Shown in pieces: positions 43,979 to 53,325 of a stretch of 64,000 bases of DNA (its first letter is position 1; each line of letters opens with the position of its first letter). Made by a program: the position numbers and the translations under genes. The DNA is from Prorocentrum cordatum (taxonomy: Eukaryota; Sar; Dinophyceae; Prorocentrales; Prorocentraceae), in NCBI GenBank assembly GCA_963575745.1, contig CAUYUJ010019949.1, forward strand, positions 62,001-126,000, read 5' to 3'. The notes under the pieces are model-generated. The model had not been told where the DNA came from, searched no databases, and worked only from the letters and a program-made list of their open reading frames with translations.

Positions 43979-45573
43979 ATGCCGCCTTCCGTCGTGAGGA
44001 AGCGGCCGGCCGCGGGCTCCGCGCTCCTTCCGCGGCCTGCCCGCAGCGTGGCGCGACGTCGTCCTGCTGCCGCCCCCACTGCAGCCCTCTTATCCGAGCC
44101 AGACGTTGCCCCACGCAAGCGGCGCCGCAACGCTGCGTACGCCGCCAAAGAAGCAGCCCGAGAGAAGGCGCGCCGCGCTGCTGCCACCTCCGCGCAAGCC
44201 GCGGCAGCTACTGCAGGCGCCCCCGCGCCCCACCCGGAGGCTGCCCGAAGCGCCGAGAGGCGAGCTGCTATCGCCGCCGCGCAAGCCGCGGCAGCTACTG
44301 CAGGCGCCCCTGCATCCCACCCGGAGGCTGTCCGAAGCGCCACGAGGCGAGCAGCTGCTCCTGCAACGACCACTGCCGGCGACGCCACGCCGCTGGACTT
44401 CATTGAACGACTACATTCTGAATCTGGATACCAGGTGTCACGACATTCTAGACAGCTCCGCCATCGGGACGCCGCGACAGCGCCACCTTCTGACGACGCC
44501 CTCTTCGACCAGATAGCCAACGACGTTCGCACTTTCTGTGCCGTTACGGCCGATGACCAACGCAGAATGGTCCGAGCTTACTCCGCGAAGATGGATCATG
44601 CCGCTCCTCTCCCTGGATGCGGTTCCTGCGGTCGCCGCGACCCTGCGTTCCCTGCCGCGGAGCGCGTTCGGCTCGAAGACTTGCCTCCCGACCATTGGCT
44701 CTTCCTCACGCCTGACGAATGCAGAGACCTGGACGCCATGCCTGCGGTGACTTTCTGCGAGGCTGACGGCTCCACGCGCACCGTCGAGACCAAAAGCATC
44801 CGCAGCTATGTCTCCATCGGCGCCTCCGCGAGGCTGCACCTGCACCCGGAGCTCACGCGCACCATGCCGGACGGTGGCCACGAGACGTTTCTATGCGAGA
44901 GTTGCGCGCGGCCGCTGTCGGATCCGGCGGCCGCTCCGCCTTCGCGATCCTTGGCTTCGGGGCGGGATTTCGGGCTGCTTTCTCGAATCGGGCTCGAAAC
45001 TCCTTCCGAGGCTGAAGCCCTTGCCCTCGCAGACGTGCGCCTCTACAGCCTCGTGGCCAAAATACATGTCCCTGGACAGCGCTCCAGCGCAGCATCTAGG
45101 TCTGTCCTCAAGGGCCACATGATCGCATTCGTCCACGACGGGCCCACCGCCATCGAAGCCCAGTTCAACGCCGCCCGACTCCGCAACGTACTGGAGCACA
45201 TCCAGGTGGTCTGCGTCGGCAACACCGACCGAGTCACCAACCTCGAACGCCGCGCTCTTTCCATGAAGAGCGTGCAGATGCGACCCCATGTACTCTACAA
45301 CCACCTCTCGCTACGCCGCGCCCTCGGACACGTGGCCTCCACAGACGCATCCCCTCCGATTGCGGACATCGCAGCCTTGCTGGCTGACTGGTCTGCTTCT
45401 CTGTCAGCTCGCCCCCGTCACGCGGACACAGGCGACGTAGAAGAGGCCAGCCGGCCATCGGATATCGCCAGCGTCAGGGACGTCGCCATGGACGACCTCC
45501 ACCAGGACGCCTCCACTCTTCCACCGAACCTGCGCGTTCATTCTTCGTTGGCCGCCCGAGCCCCCCCCCCCCC
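43979..45573 (+). pseudogene. Helitron N-terminal ORF with DUF6570-like region
   Basis: The frame opens at the ATG just after the spliced-leader relic. Residues 1-60 are basic (RKRRR at 46-50), a likely nuclear localisation signal. Residues 72-126 hold an in-frame 87-bp duplication (AQAAAATAGAP twice). Cys pairs CGSC (204-207) and CESC (296-299) can form a zinc site. Residues 319-377 (RDFGLLSRIGLETPSEAEAL, DVRLYSLVAKIHV, KGHMIAFVHD) match the DUF6570 block seen upstream of Rep in many Helitron proteins. Coding sense in this frame stops at the 13-C run (45,561-45,573) and continues one frame over. The formal stop of the original frame is at 45,739. Confidence 0.85.
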
Positions 45574-46079
45574 TGGGGGCGGCGAACAACACTGCACTCT
45601 CCTGCTCCCTGCTTCCTCGAGCTCCCCCCGACTTCGCAACCTTTCCCTTTTACCACGTCGCCACCTCCGCCCAGTCTCTGCCCCTGGCCCTGCACAATGG
45701 GCCCCGAAGCGTGCACGCGCAGATTCAGTGGAATCGTGATCCACAGGATACCGTCCTCGGACAACCTACCGAGCCCCAGGGCGACATTCACGCAGAGCCC
45801 ACGCTGTCCTTGGACCCAGTTGGCGTCTTCTTACAATCCAGCGACGCCGTGGCTGGCAGTATCTTTGATGGTCTCGTAGACACCCTTCGACGTCCCGACC
45901 CCGAGGACATCCACGACGAACGCCAAGAGCAACCGGATGCCAACCCTGCTGGCCCACCCTCTCACGCCTCCGCCTGTGGCCCGCCACCCACGAAGTGCCG
46001 ACGACTGAAGCGCCCCATGAACGAGTTCACCAACAACGCCGACTTGCTGTACGGCGCCTTCTGGTTCCTTTTTCCGTAG
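45574..46079 (+). pseudogene. Helitron protein, continuation after poly-C frameshift
   Basis: In the frame one base on, the sequence directly after the C run reads LGAANNTALSCSLLPRAPPD, then FATFPFYHVATSAQ and VHAQIQWNRD, and ends at LLYGAFWFLFP. Helitron proteins have an FP-containing block just before the Rep domain, so the last words fit. A one-base change in a homopolymer explains the frame switch, which could be real slippage or a sequencing error. TAG ends the frame at 46,077-46,079. Confidence 0.72.
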
Positions 46080-46686
46080 CGGGCCGGCTTGGTTCCCAGG
46101 GCCCCTTGAGCATGCACGAGTCCAGACGCATACTCACCCAGTTCCACAACGGCTTCGCCCATTGCCACAATTTCATATTCCTGCTTGCGAACCAAATACA
46201 ACGCCACGCTGCTGCCAGGGGGGTCGCTCTGCGCGTGAAGACAAGACGGACCCTTTCAGCTTCAAAGCCTTCGCAGACATGGTCGCCGACAAAGATGTCT
46301 ACCTCGACCGACTGGACCGCGCGAAGGCAGATCCCACCAGTAAAGAGGCCCGGGCGCTACTCAAGCAAGTGCTCGGGTTCGTGACGTCATCTGGTAAGAC
46401 CATTCCCTGGAGCGGTGAGGAAAGAGCTTCTGAAATCACCAAGCTCTACGCTTTACAGAGGAGGTTCGGCCCCTTCAGCTCCGTCCTGACCGTGGCCCCA
46501 GACGACGTGCACCAGCCTACCTCTATCCGCTTGTCTTATCGGCACGCGGGAGACCCTAAAGGAGCTACCGCACTCTTGACCTCTCTCCCCCTGCCCCCTC
46601 AGGGAACCCTCCCCCCGCGACTTCTTGCCTGGGCCCTCGGGCCTCGAGCCCTCGCTCCGATTCCTGAGCTTGGTTCCGAAATTTGA
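46080..46686 (+). pseudogene. Helitron helicase-like (Rep) domain, N-terminal part
   Basis: The frame to about 46,240 reads QFHNGFAHCHNFIFLLANQI QRH in two steps (FAHCHNFIFLLANQIQR), and then the frame at 46,162-46,686 takes over with DPFSFKAFADMVADKDVYL. GFVTSSGKTIPWSGEERASE, YALQRRFGPFSSVLTV and APDDVHQPTSIRLSYRHAG follow. These are the conserved phrases of the Helitron helicase-like domain: an FxxFxTxxPDD-type strand preceding the HUH motif. Two frame changes (about 46,070 and 46,240) break it. Confidence 0.88.
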
Positions 46687-46689
46687 TTT

Positions 46690-47135
46690 TTCAAATAAAA
46701 CTCAGATACCAGCCTTCTCTGGTCCCCCCGAGAGAGCCCAGACCCCCAGCATCTCCTGTAAGAAGATAATCCAGAGAAAAACATTGTGTTTTCCCCAGGC
46801 GGACGCTCCCGGACGCACAAAACCCCGAGGGCTTTTCAACATTTTATTCGTCATCGCGGTTGAGAACCGCGCGTCTCTGGCTTCAAACGCGTGCGCCGGA
46901 ACAGAAAATCTTTCAAAAACCATTGGTTTTCGACGCATCAGGGCCGTCCGGCTCGGGAAAACGCGCGTTTCTGAAACGGTTTCAGCCGGAGGAGCGCGCA
47001 GCCTCCACAGGATTCCACCGGAGTCCGCGGGGCCCCCCAGGAGCCCCCAGGATTCACCGGCAACCCCCGGGCTGGGCATTTCATCAGGTGCGAGTCATGC
47101 ATCTAAGTGTGAGTCGTCTTCCACGACCCCTTCAG
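46690..47135 (+). other. Probable intron or insertion in the Rep coding region
   Basis: The Rep frame stops at 46,686 and resumes in the same frame after CCCCTTCAG at 47,135. The interval has lower GC (ATTTGATTTTTCAAATAAAA near 46,682) and no Helitron wording. The donor could not be fixed because upstream AG/G sites do not give the right phase. An insertion is possible. Confidence 0.5.
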
Positions 47136-47136
47136 G

Positions 47137-47815
47137 TGCGGCCAGCCGCACCAATGGCCCGCCGACGAAGCTGGCCTACTGCGCGTCCTTCGCAAACAGG
47201 GCAACGAGGGGGGCGTCTCCGCGTTCTCCGAGAAGTCCGCGCCGCACTGCGCGGACGAGTCGTACGCGTTCTCCATGGGCGAGGCATTCCTGCAGCGCTT
47301 GGCGACTCTGAATCCCGTGGCAACCACGTTGCTGTGGGAACAGATGGCGGAGGCTATCTTCACGGAGCTCGTGGGCATGCCGCCGCACCACAAACGGAGG
47401 AAGTCGCAGCTCATCGACGAGAACATCCCCCACCGTGGCATCTTCGGAACCCCATGGGCCTGGCATTTCGTGACCGAAACAAACGGCCGCAAGTCCTTCC
47501 ACTTCCACGCCGGTGTCATCGCAGGGGCCTCTCCTACATTGTTGGCCGACGTGGCTGGGTACCCACGCTTGGAGGCCGCTGCGCACGCAGCCCTGGACTC
47601 GATGCATACGGCCCACGCGCCAGCCGACTTGCGCGCCATCGACGTGGCCCGCCGGACGTTGCGTATACCAGCGGGGCGTCAGACTTTCTTCCAGACCACC
47701 GACGCGCCCACCCCAGAAGCCGTCCGAGAGTTTCACATAGATACCGCCATCACAGCTCTTACCATTGGACTACATACACACGCGGCCACCTGCCACAAAG
47801 GCAAAAATGGCAGCT
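47137..47815 (+). pseudogene. Helitron Rep nuclease, HUH part
   Basis: From CGQPHQWPADEAGLLRVLRK the frame reads through ESYAFSMGEAFLQRLATLNP (47,257-47,316) and VATTLLWEQMAEAIFTELVG. GIFGTPWAWHFVTETNGRKS and FHFHAG come next. The two His of FHFH (codons 47,500-47,502 and 47,506-47,508) are the metal-binding HUH motif of rolling-circle Rep nucleases. The preceding NPVA and GxxG phrases are typical of Helitrons. Near its end THAATCHKGKNG gives the Cys/His pair of the next conserved block, and the frame then shifts by one near 47,805 at an A run. Confidence 0.9.
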
Positions 47816-48295
47816 CGGGTGCCGCATGGCGAAACCCTCTGGACACCCCGTCCCCCAGTCTCGCGTCCTCGCAATCCTGCCCGACGAACCCGCGCAGGGC
47901 ACCGTGGACTGGTCTTGCAAGTACTGCACCCCAGGATACGACCCGAAACAACGACCAGCGACTGCACTTTGGGCTCGCAGGCCTCGCCCTGGTGATGGGG
48001 CTGCCAACGTCGTCCTCTCCTACGAGCACGCTCGCCCACACGTGGAACCCGATTCAGGCCGGTTGCGCGACATCATGAACATGCCCCGCGCCGATTTGGA
48101 GTCACTGGATCCCTCTGCAGCGCACGGGATGTTCCGAGACGTGTGCCGCGAACTCAGCAGCCTTTTGTCCAGACCTACTCAAGGCCGCAACCTGAACGAC
48201 TGCCTCAATGCATGTAGTCAAGACGACGCTCGTGCCATCCTTCTCGCTTGGCACGGCATGCGATGCCGAAATGCGGCCCTCGTGGAGTTCAGCCC
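47806..48295 (+). pseudogene. Helitron Rep, middle part in third frame
   Basis: After the shift the peptide is QLGCRMAKPSGHPVPQSRVL, then SCKYCTPGYDPKQRPAT and CLNACSQDDARAILLAWHG, ending MRCRNAALVEFSP. In intact Helitrons the CHKGKxG...GCRM block and the …N..VVEFNP block lie between HUH and the Tyr motif, which fits. The frame moves again near 48,290. The longer open frame that starts at 46,860 in this frame is meaningful only over this segment. Confidence 0.82.
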
Positions 48296-50242
48296 CACCT
48301 CTCGGGATGCGTCCGGAGCAACACCGCACCTCTGCACCTCGGTGCCGGGGAGGCTGCGAAGGGAGCCGGCATGTACATGGTGAAGTACGTCGTTAAAGAG
48401 GCTTACGATCTGGCAGCCTCGTTATCCGTATTGGCGGACGCTCGTCGTCACATTGACCTCTACCCGTCCTCGGCTGACGACGCAGGCACCGCAGCACGGT
48501 GCACTCGCCACTTCCTACAACGAGTTCTCAATTCCAGTGCCGCCGAGCTTGCCCCGACACAGGCGGCTGCGATCGCTCTCGGCGTCGCGTCAAGCGGACA
48601 TTCTCACGCATACGTCAATGCCTGCGTGTGGGACGCCGTCCACCTCAGACGTCTATTGCCCACCGGGGTCTCCCTGCTGTCATCTTCTTCCTCCGACAAC
48701 CCTCCGCCCGCCCCCGATCCGCCCGACAGCGAGGATTCGCCCTTGGGCCAACGCGATGCCGACGCATGCACTGGCGACCCTGACGACGTCGACGCGGCAG
48801 ACGAATGCGACCATCCACGCCGAGGCACCTGCAGCATCTACACCACTTCAGACGGAACGCCGATTGCATTATCGCAGGCTGACCACTACGCGCACCGGTC
48901 CCAACAACTCGCCGACCTCCTTTTCGACGAGTTCGTCATGGGGATGCGCATCCAGAAAGTCTCCGCGGAACAGAGGGCAAAGATAGCCGCCGAATCGGGC
49001 AAGAGGGGCCGCCCTACGAACCCGAGCTTCGAACTCGAACCGCCGCACCCTTTGGCGGGCCAGTACGTCATCAGGGAAAAATCAAAATTCGACGTGCCGG
49101 TGTTTGTCGGAGCTCCTCCGCCCCGTCTGCCCCCCGATTCCGCTCCGCGCAACAAGGCGCGCCAGCGTATGGAGGTGGCCCACGCCGAGTACTTCGCCGC
49201 GCTCTTCGCACCTTGGTCCGCGGCCCAACTGGAGACCGCGACCCCGACCACTTGGAGCGCTTATCAGCGCCGCCTGGAGGACGCGGCTCACGGCTCCGCG
49301 CCTCCTGCATCCGACTCCGTGCGGCACGGGAAGAGTCAGGGAATCGCGGAGGGCCGCTTGTTCCGCATCCACCATGTGGCGACAGCCCTCACGTCGAATA
49401 CCCGGAAGACAGATATTATGAGCAAATGGCGCATGCGAGATCGCACTCTGTGGTCCGAAACGACCTCCTGTCCAGACGTAGCCCTTCCCCCTGGCCGCAG
49501 CAAGGATCAAGAGACCGACGCCGCCGCAGACATCCGCAACTTACGCGACGCTGCCAGCGCCGACGTCAACTCCAGAGCCATGAAACGAGCTGCTGCAATG
49601 GAATCCTGGGCGGACGACATTACCTACAGACTACCACCACTACCCGACGTACCATCCACGCCGGATCCTCGGTCACACTGGCCACGGGGGGCTCCGACCA
49701 AGGACGGTCATCCCGTCCACCATTTCCCAAGTGGTTCCACCGACATCGCCTCCTTCCTGGCAGACCTCAAGCAGCCTCGACGCAGGCCTTCCGACGACGC
49801 CAACACACCGAGCCACGTGGACCATCCCGTCGCAGACGCCTCCCCGGAGGACGGCGACCCACCAGAGTTCGACCCTATCGACGACGAGACCTTCATGCGT
49901 CTCGCACGCAACTGGGAATCAGACGTCCGTAACACGCCACCCGGAGGCTGTCCCCCCCCGCCTCCTCTCAACCCCCAACAGCGTGCTTTCGCAAGACAGC
50001 ATTTGGCACTACAGCGCCGCCTCGCTGCCGGCCGCCAACGAGGTGACGACCCCCGCGACACACTCGCCACTCTCCGACAGCAAGGGCTCCGGCAAGTGCA
50101 TCTGCTCCAGGGAGCTGGGGGCGTCGGAAAGAGCGTGCTCTTGAAGGCGATGCACGCCGTCTTACGACGCCTGCACTTGGGACACATGGCCATCACAGCC
50201 TGGACGGGAGTCGCATCTGCGCATTTTGGGGCGCCGACGTGA
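48296..50242 (+). pseudogene. Helitron Rep Tyr motif and helicase N-terminal half
   Basis: HLSGCVRSNTAPLHLGAGEA continues Rep. MYMVKYVVKEAYDL follows, where the two Tyr (48,374-48,376 and 48,386-48,388) are the catalytic tyrosines spaced YxxxY. About 500 residues on, YVIREKSKFDVPVFVGAPPP and YFAALFAPWS match the Helitron linker. LNPQQRAFARQHL then leads to the Walker A loop GAGGVGKS (50,111-50,134) of a PIF1-type helicase. TGVASAHFGAPT ends at TGA (50,240-50,242), in the same frame as the rest of the helicase. One substitution therefore interrupts an otherwise continuous frame of about 1,130 codons (48,296-51,706). Confidence 0.92.
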
Positions 50243-51706
50243 TCTTTACTGAAAATTGACTGCGCTTGCCTGGCTGAAGACCGCCCCGTGGACGCTGACA
50301 CGTTGCAGCTCCTCCGCAAGGACTTCGCCGACGCCATGTGCGACCCGGCCGACCTCGACGAGGCCAGTTTTCTTGTCCCGGCAGCCTTACACCACATCGA
50401 CCTTCAACTACAACGATTACGCGGTGTCCACGGCGTCCCTTTTGGAGGCGTCGCCCTCATCCTGGCAGGGGACTTTTGGCAGAAACCGCCTCCGAGCTCC
50501 ACGACGCTCGCAGAACTCCTCGCCAGCGCTGACGTGCCTGGCCTATCGAGGCCAGTCCGGCACTCCCCCATGAGCACATCAGATAAGGGCCTCGAGATAT
50601 TCCGACGGGCTCGCCGCACTGTCCTGACGCAGCAGATGCGAGCTGCCGACGACCTTGGTTTCCAGACGGATCTGCTGCAGCTCCGGGACACGACCCCTGG
50701 CGCCCCGGTTCCAGCGAGGTTGACAGACTCGCTCCGCGAGGTTTCCACCAACGACATCCAGACACATCCTGCGTGGTCTTTCGCTCCCATCTGCGTCCTG
50801 TCCAACTTCGAGCGGTACCTTCTCAACGGGATCCAGGCCGAGCGCTTTGCCAGGACGCACTCTCTACCCTTAATCCGATGGCGATACCCCTTACACGGAC
50901 GCCACTGCTCTATGCTACCAGCTGATGTCCAAGACGGCCTTTACGAGAACGAGCCAGGCATGTGGGGATGCTTCGTGCGCGGGGCCCCGGCCATGCTGCT
51001 CGCCAACATCCAGCCCACCAAGTTCTGCGTCAACGGGGCCATGGGTTTCCTTCACTCCCTCAGCTTCGACGGCGATGCACCGGGAGTGTTCTTGGACGCC
51101 GTTGCATCTGGCGGCTTCCAGGAGATTATCCTCGAGGAGCCCCCTGCCTCTATCAACGTCCAGATTTCCTTGCCCGCTGGCGAAGACGGCGCTGGGATCG
51201 AGACCCTCGTTCCTGGGTCCGTGGTCGTTCCCGTCGCATGCACCTCCCACGTCGAGGACTACGACGCCACCTCGTTGTTCAGCATCCTCAAGCGCGCGCC
51301 CAAGCGCATCCGCATACGGTGTCACGCGGTTACGCTGGCGTTCGCTTGCACGGATTATAAGCTACAGGGCAAGACGTGCGACGAGTTGGTGCTCAGCGTG
51401 GCCAGGCGACCTTGGCCGCCGCATTTGGACAGAAAAGGCTTCTACGTCGCTGTCAGCAGGGTACGCGCCAAGGCTCGCCCGCGGGTGCTTCGCCGACCGT
51501 CTTCGGAAGCCGGGGGACTGCACCATTTGCGCAACTTGCCGCCTGCCCGAGAACTTCACGCTTGGAACGCTGGGTACGATGCTGATGGAGATTGGCAACC
51601 CTCCCTCGCCCATGCGGCGGCGTCTGGCGCACCATCTACCCGACAGCGTCCACCGCGCACCCCTGCGCGGGCACCGCGTCCACGACCAATGGCGGGAGGG
51701 GCATAA
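50243..51706 (+). pseudogene. Helitron PIF1-like helicase, C-terminal half
   Basis: In the same frame as the upstream half after the TGA. SLLKIDCACLAEDRPVDADT follows. DLDEASFLVP carries the Walker B DE, and GVALILAGDFWQKPP is motif III. ACTDYKLQGKTCDELVLSV is the motif V region and FYVAVSRVRAKARPRVL is motif VI with its Arg. The order and spacing are those of Helitron/PIF1 helicases. The tail has ELHAWNAGYDADGDWQPS, like the usual Helitron C-terminal block, and ends at 51,706. Helicase activity would unwind donor DNA during rolling-circle transfer. Confidence 0.92.
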
Positions 51707-52315
51707 TTGGTACGAGTACCCGCACGCCGATGAAGAGCCCTCCACGCGAGGGCCGCCACCTTGGCGCACGCCAGCAGTGTCGCCGCATTGTCCTTGCATT
51801 ACTTGCGAGCGACAACTGTGCTGCCAATTCGACGCCTTCTACCTTAGCAGATCAGAGTCAGCGCGCTTCCCCAGCATTGCGCGAAAAACAGTGCCCAACA
51901 TTTCGTCCATCGCCATCTTGATCATAAGGAATGCATTGCTCACCCATGCCAAATATTGCCCCGGATTTTTGTTCGATCTCTTAGCGTGGCAGCATCCCCG
52001 CAAGCTCCCTGGCCCCAAGGATACCCGGGCGCACCAGACGCCATAGTGATTCAGAGGCCGCCGCCTGCCTACCAGACTGTCGCTTAGAAATTTGATTTTC
52101 CGGACCCGAAGTCAGCTTCTGTGCTCGCCCCGCCCCATCGCCGTCCCACCACATTTCAATATTGCTGCCATTTCTTTGAGGGCCTCGCGCGCAGTGCACC
52201 AGCCCAACAGGTGCTTCGCGGCCCCCCTTGCCTCAGCATCAGACTTCTTACGAGAGCTTGAATTGCCCCTCAACCGTCGATCTCGCCCAGCACTCGCTCT
52301 CAGATTGAGCCTGCC
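51707..52315. other. Region between helicase and RPA-like ORF
   Basis: An alternative frame stays open to 52,046 and contains CPCITCERQLCCQFDAF, a Cys-rich peptide, but it overlaps the helicase frame. It may be a frameshifted tail or chance. 52,080-52,315 has no gene and includes the AT-richer GAAATTTGATTTTCCGG. Confidence 0.4.
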
Positions 52316-53014
52316 ATGGCGGACAAGCTCGAGACTGTGAACGAGCGCAACTGCGGTGCCAAGACCATGCACGTGCGAGTGCTGGACCCGATGGTGCGCA
52401 AGACCACGAAGGACTGCGAGGTCTTCACCTGCAAGCTGATCAGCGAGAGTGGCCTCTATTGCACAGCCGAACATATGATCTTCGGGGACTCGCCGGCGGC
52501 GCGCACGAGAGTCAGCAAAGCATTGACGACCAAGTGGACCGCGAAATCCGCGTGGTCTCTCTCCAAGCTGAAGCTTGTGCGCAAGAAAGAGGCCTTCCAC
52601 GGGAGCCCGCACTCATGCGTACTTCAGCTGAACAACAAGGCCATGACCACGAAAGCATTGGACGCGCCGGAGTCCAACAAGCTGCCGGACGAGCTGGAGC
52701 CCCCCGTGGGAGTCCAGGATGTCCTCGACCTCTCGCAGGACCAGGCGATCGACCTCCACGGGTTCGTCTCGGATGTTTCTCCCGAAGCCCAATTCAAAGG
52801 CAAGAACTTGGTGGAGGCCACGGTCTGCAACGAGGCCGGAAGCAGCATCACCTTAAAATTTTGGGAGGAGAACGCCCCCCGCGCAGAGCAGCTGCAGAAG
52901 AAAGAGCCCATCTACATCTACGGAGCGTACTTGGTCCACCCCGACAGTGGCGGCGTGTGCCTGTCAGTCCGGGAGTCCACGTCCTTCGCCGCGCCTACAG
53001 GCACGCGCCCCTAG
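52316..53014 (+). CDS. RPA1-like single-strand DNA-binding protein (two OB folds)
   Basis: A 232-codon frame starting GCCATGG. Residues 17-60 (TMHVRVLDPMVRKTTKDCEV, then FTCKLISESGLYCTAEHMIF) fit an OB fold like RPA70 domain A. Residues 141-220 contain QAIDLHGFVSDVSPEAQ, ATVCNEAGSSITLKFWEENA and PIYIYGAYLV, the pattern of RPA70 domain B, where a nucleic-acid strand is gripped by OB strands. Family size is usually larger. Plant Helitrons are known to carry RPA-like genes, which fits the place just after the helicase. After the stop, a different frame (53,016-53,099) reads MLAGGVRDLAGDQIQSLTVY, so the gene may be frameshifted or spliced to the next ORF. Confidence 0.65.
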   Translation: MADKLETVNERNCGAKTMHVRVLDPMVRKTTKDCEVFTCKLISESGLYCTAEHMIFGDSPAARTRVSKALTTKWTAKSAWSLSKLKLVRKKEAFHGSPHSCVLQLNNKAMTTKALDAPESNKLPDELEPPVGVQDVLDLSQDQAIDLHGFVSDVSPEAQFKGKNLVEATVCNEAGSSITLKFWEENAPRAEQLQKKEPIYIYGAYLVHPDSGGVCLSVRESTSFAAPTGTRP

Positions 53015-53325
53015 ATATATCATGCTCGCCGGCGGCGTTCGCGACCTCGCCGGCGACCAGATCCAAAGCCTGACCGTCTATGAGGCCAAGGACTACAAGG
53101 CGCGGCCTGCCGCCCCCCCTTTATCCTCTGCCTGGCCCCTGCACAATGGCTCTGCCCCGCGGCCCCCCCGCGCAGCACCCGGCCAACCCCCGTCCCGCAA
53201 CTCGAAACCCCATTGGTGCCCCCCTTCCAGAGTTTGATCCTGAAACCAACAATTTCTCAACGAAAATCTGGCCCCAGCCGGCCGCCCGTCCGGAGCCGTT
53301 CTCCGCCCCAAAGTTTCGCTGAGAC
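53015..53325. other. Junction between the two RPA-like ORFs
   Basis: 53,016-53,099 continues coding-like sequence in another frame up to AKDYK, followed by GC after AG. Then a C-rich stretch with ATCCTGAAACCAACAATTTC near 53,236. It may be a GC-AG intron or spacer. Confidence 0.4.

Noticed and set aside
46860-47805. First part of the 507-codon ORF 46,860-48,383
   Set aside because: It overlaps the recognisable Rep frame. Only its segment from about 47,806 to 48,295 carries Helitron wording.
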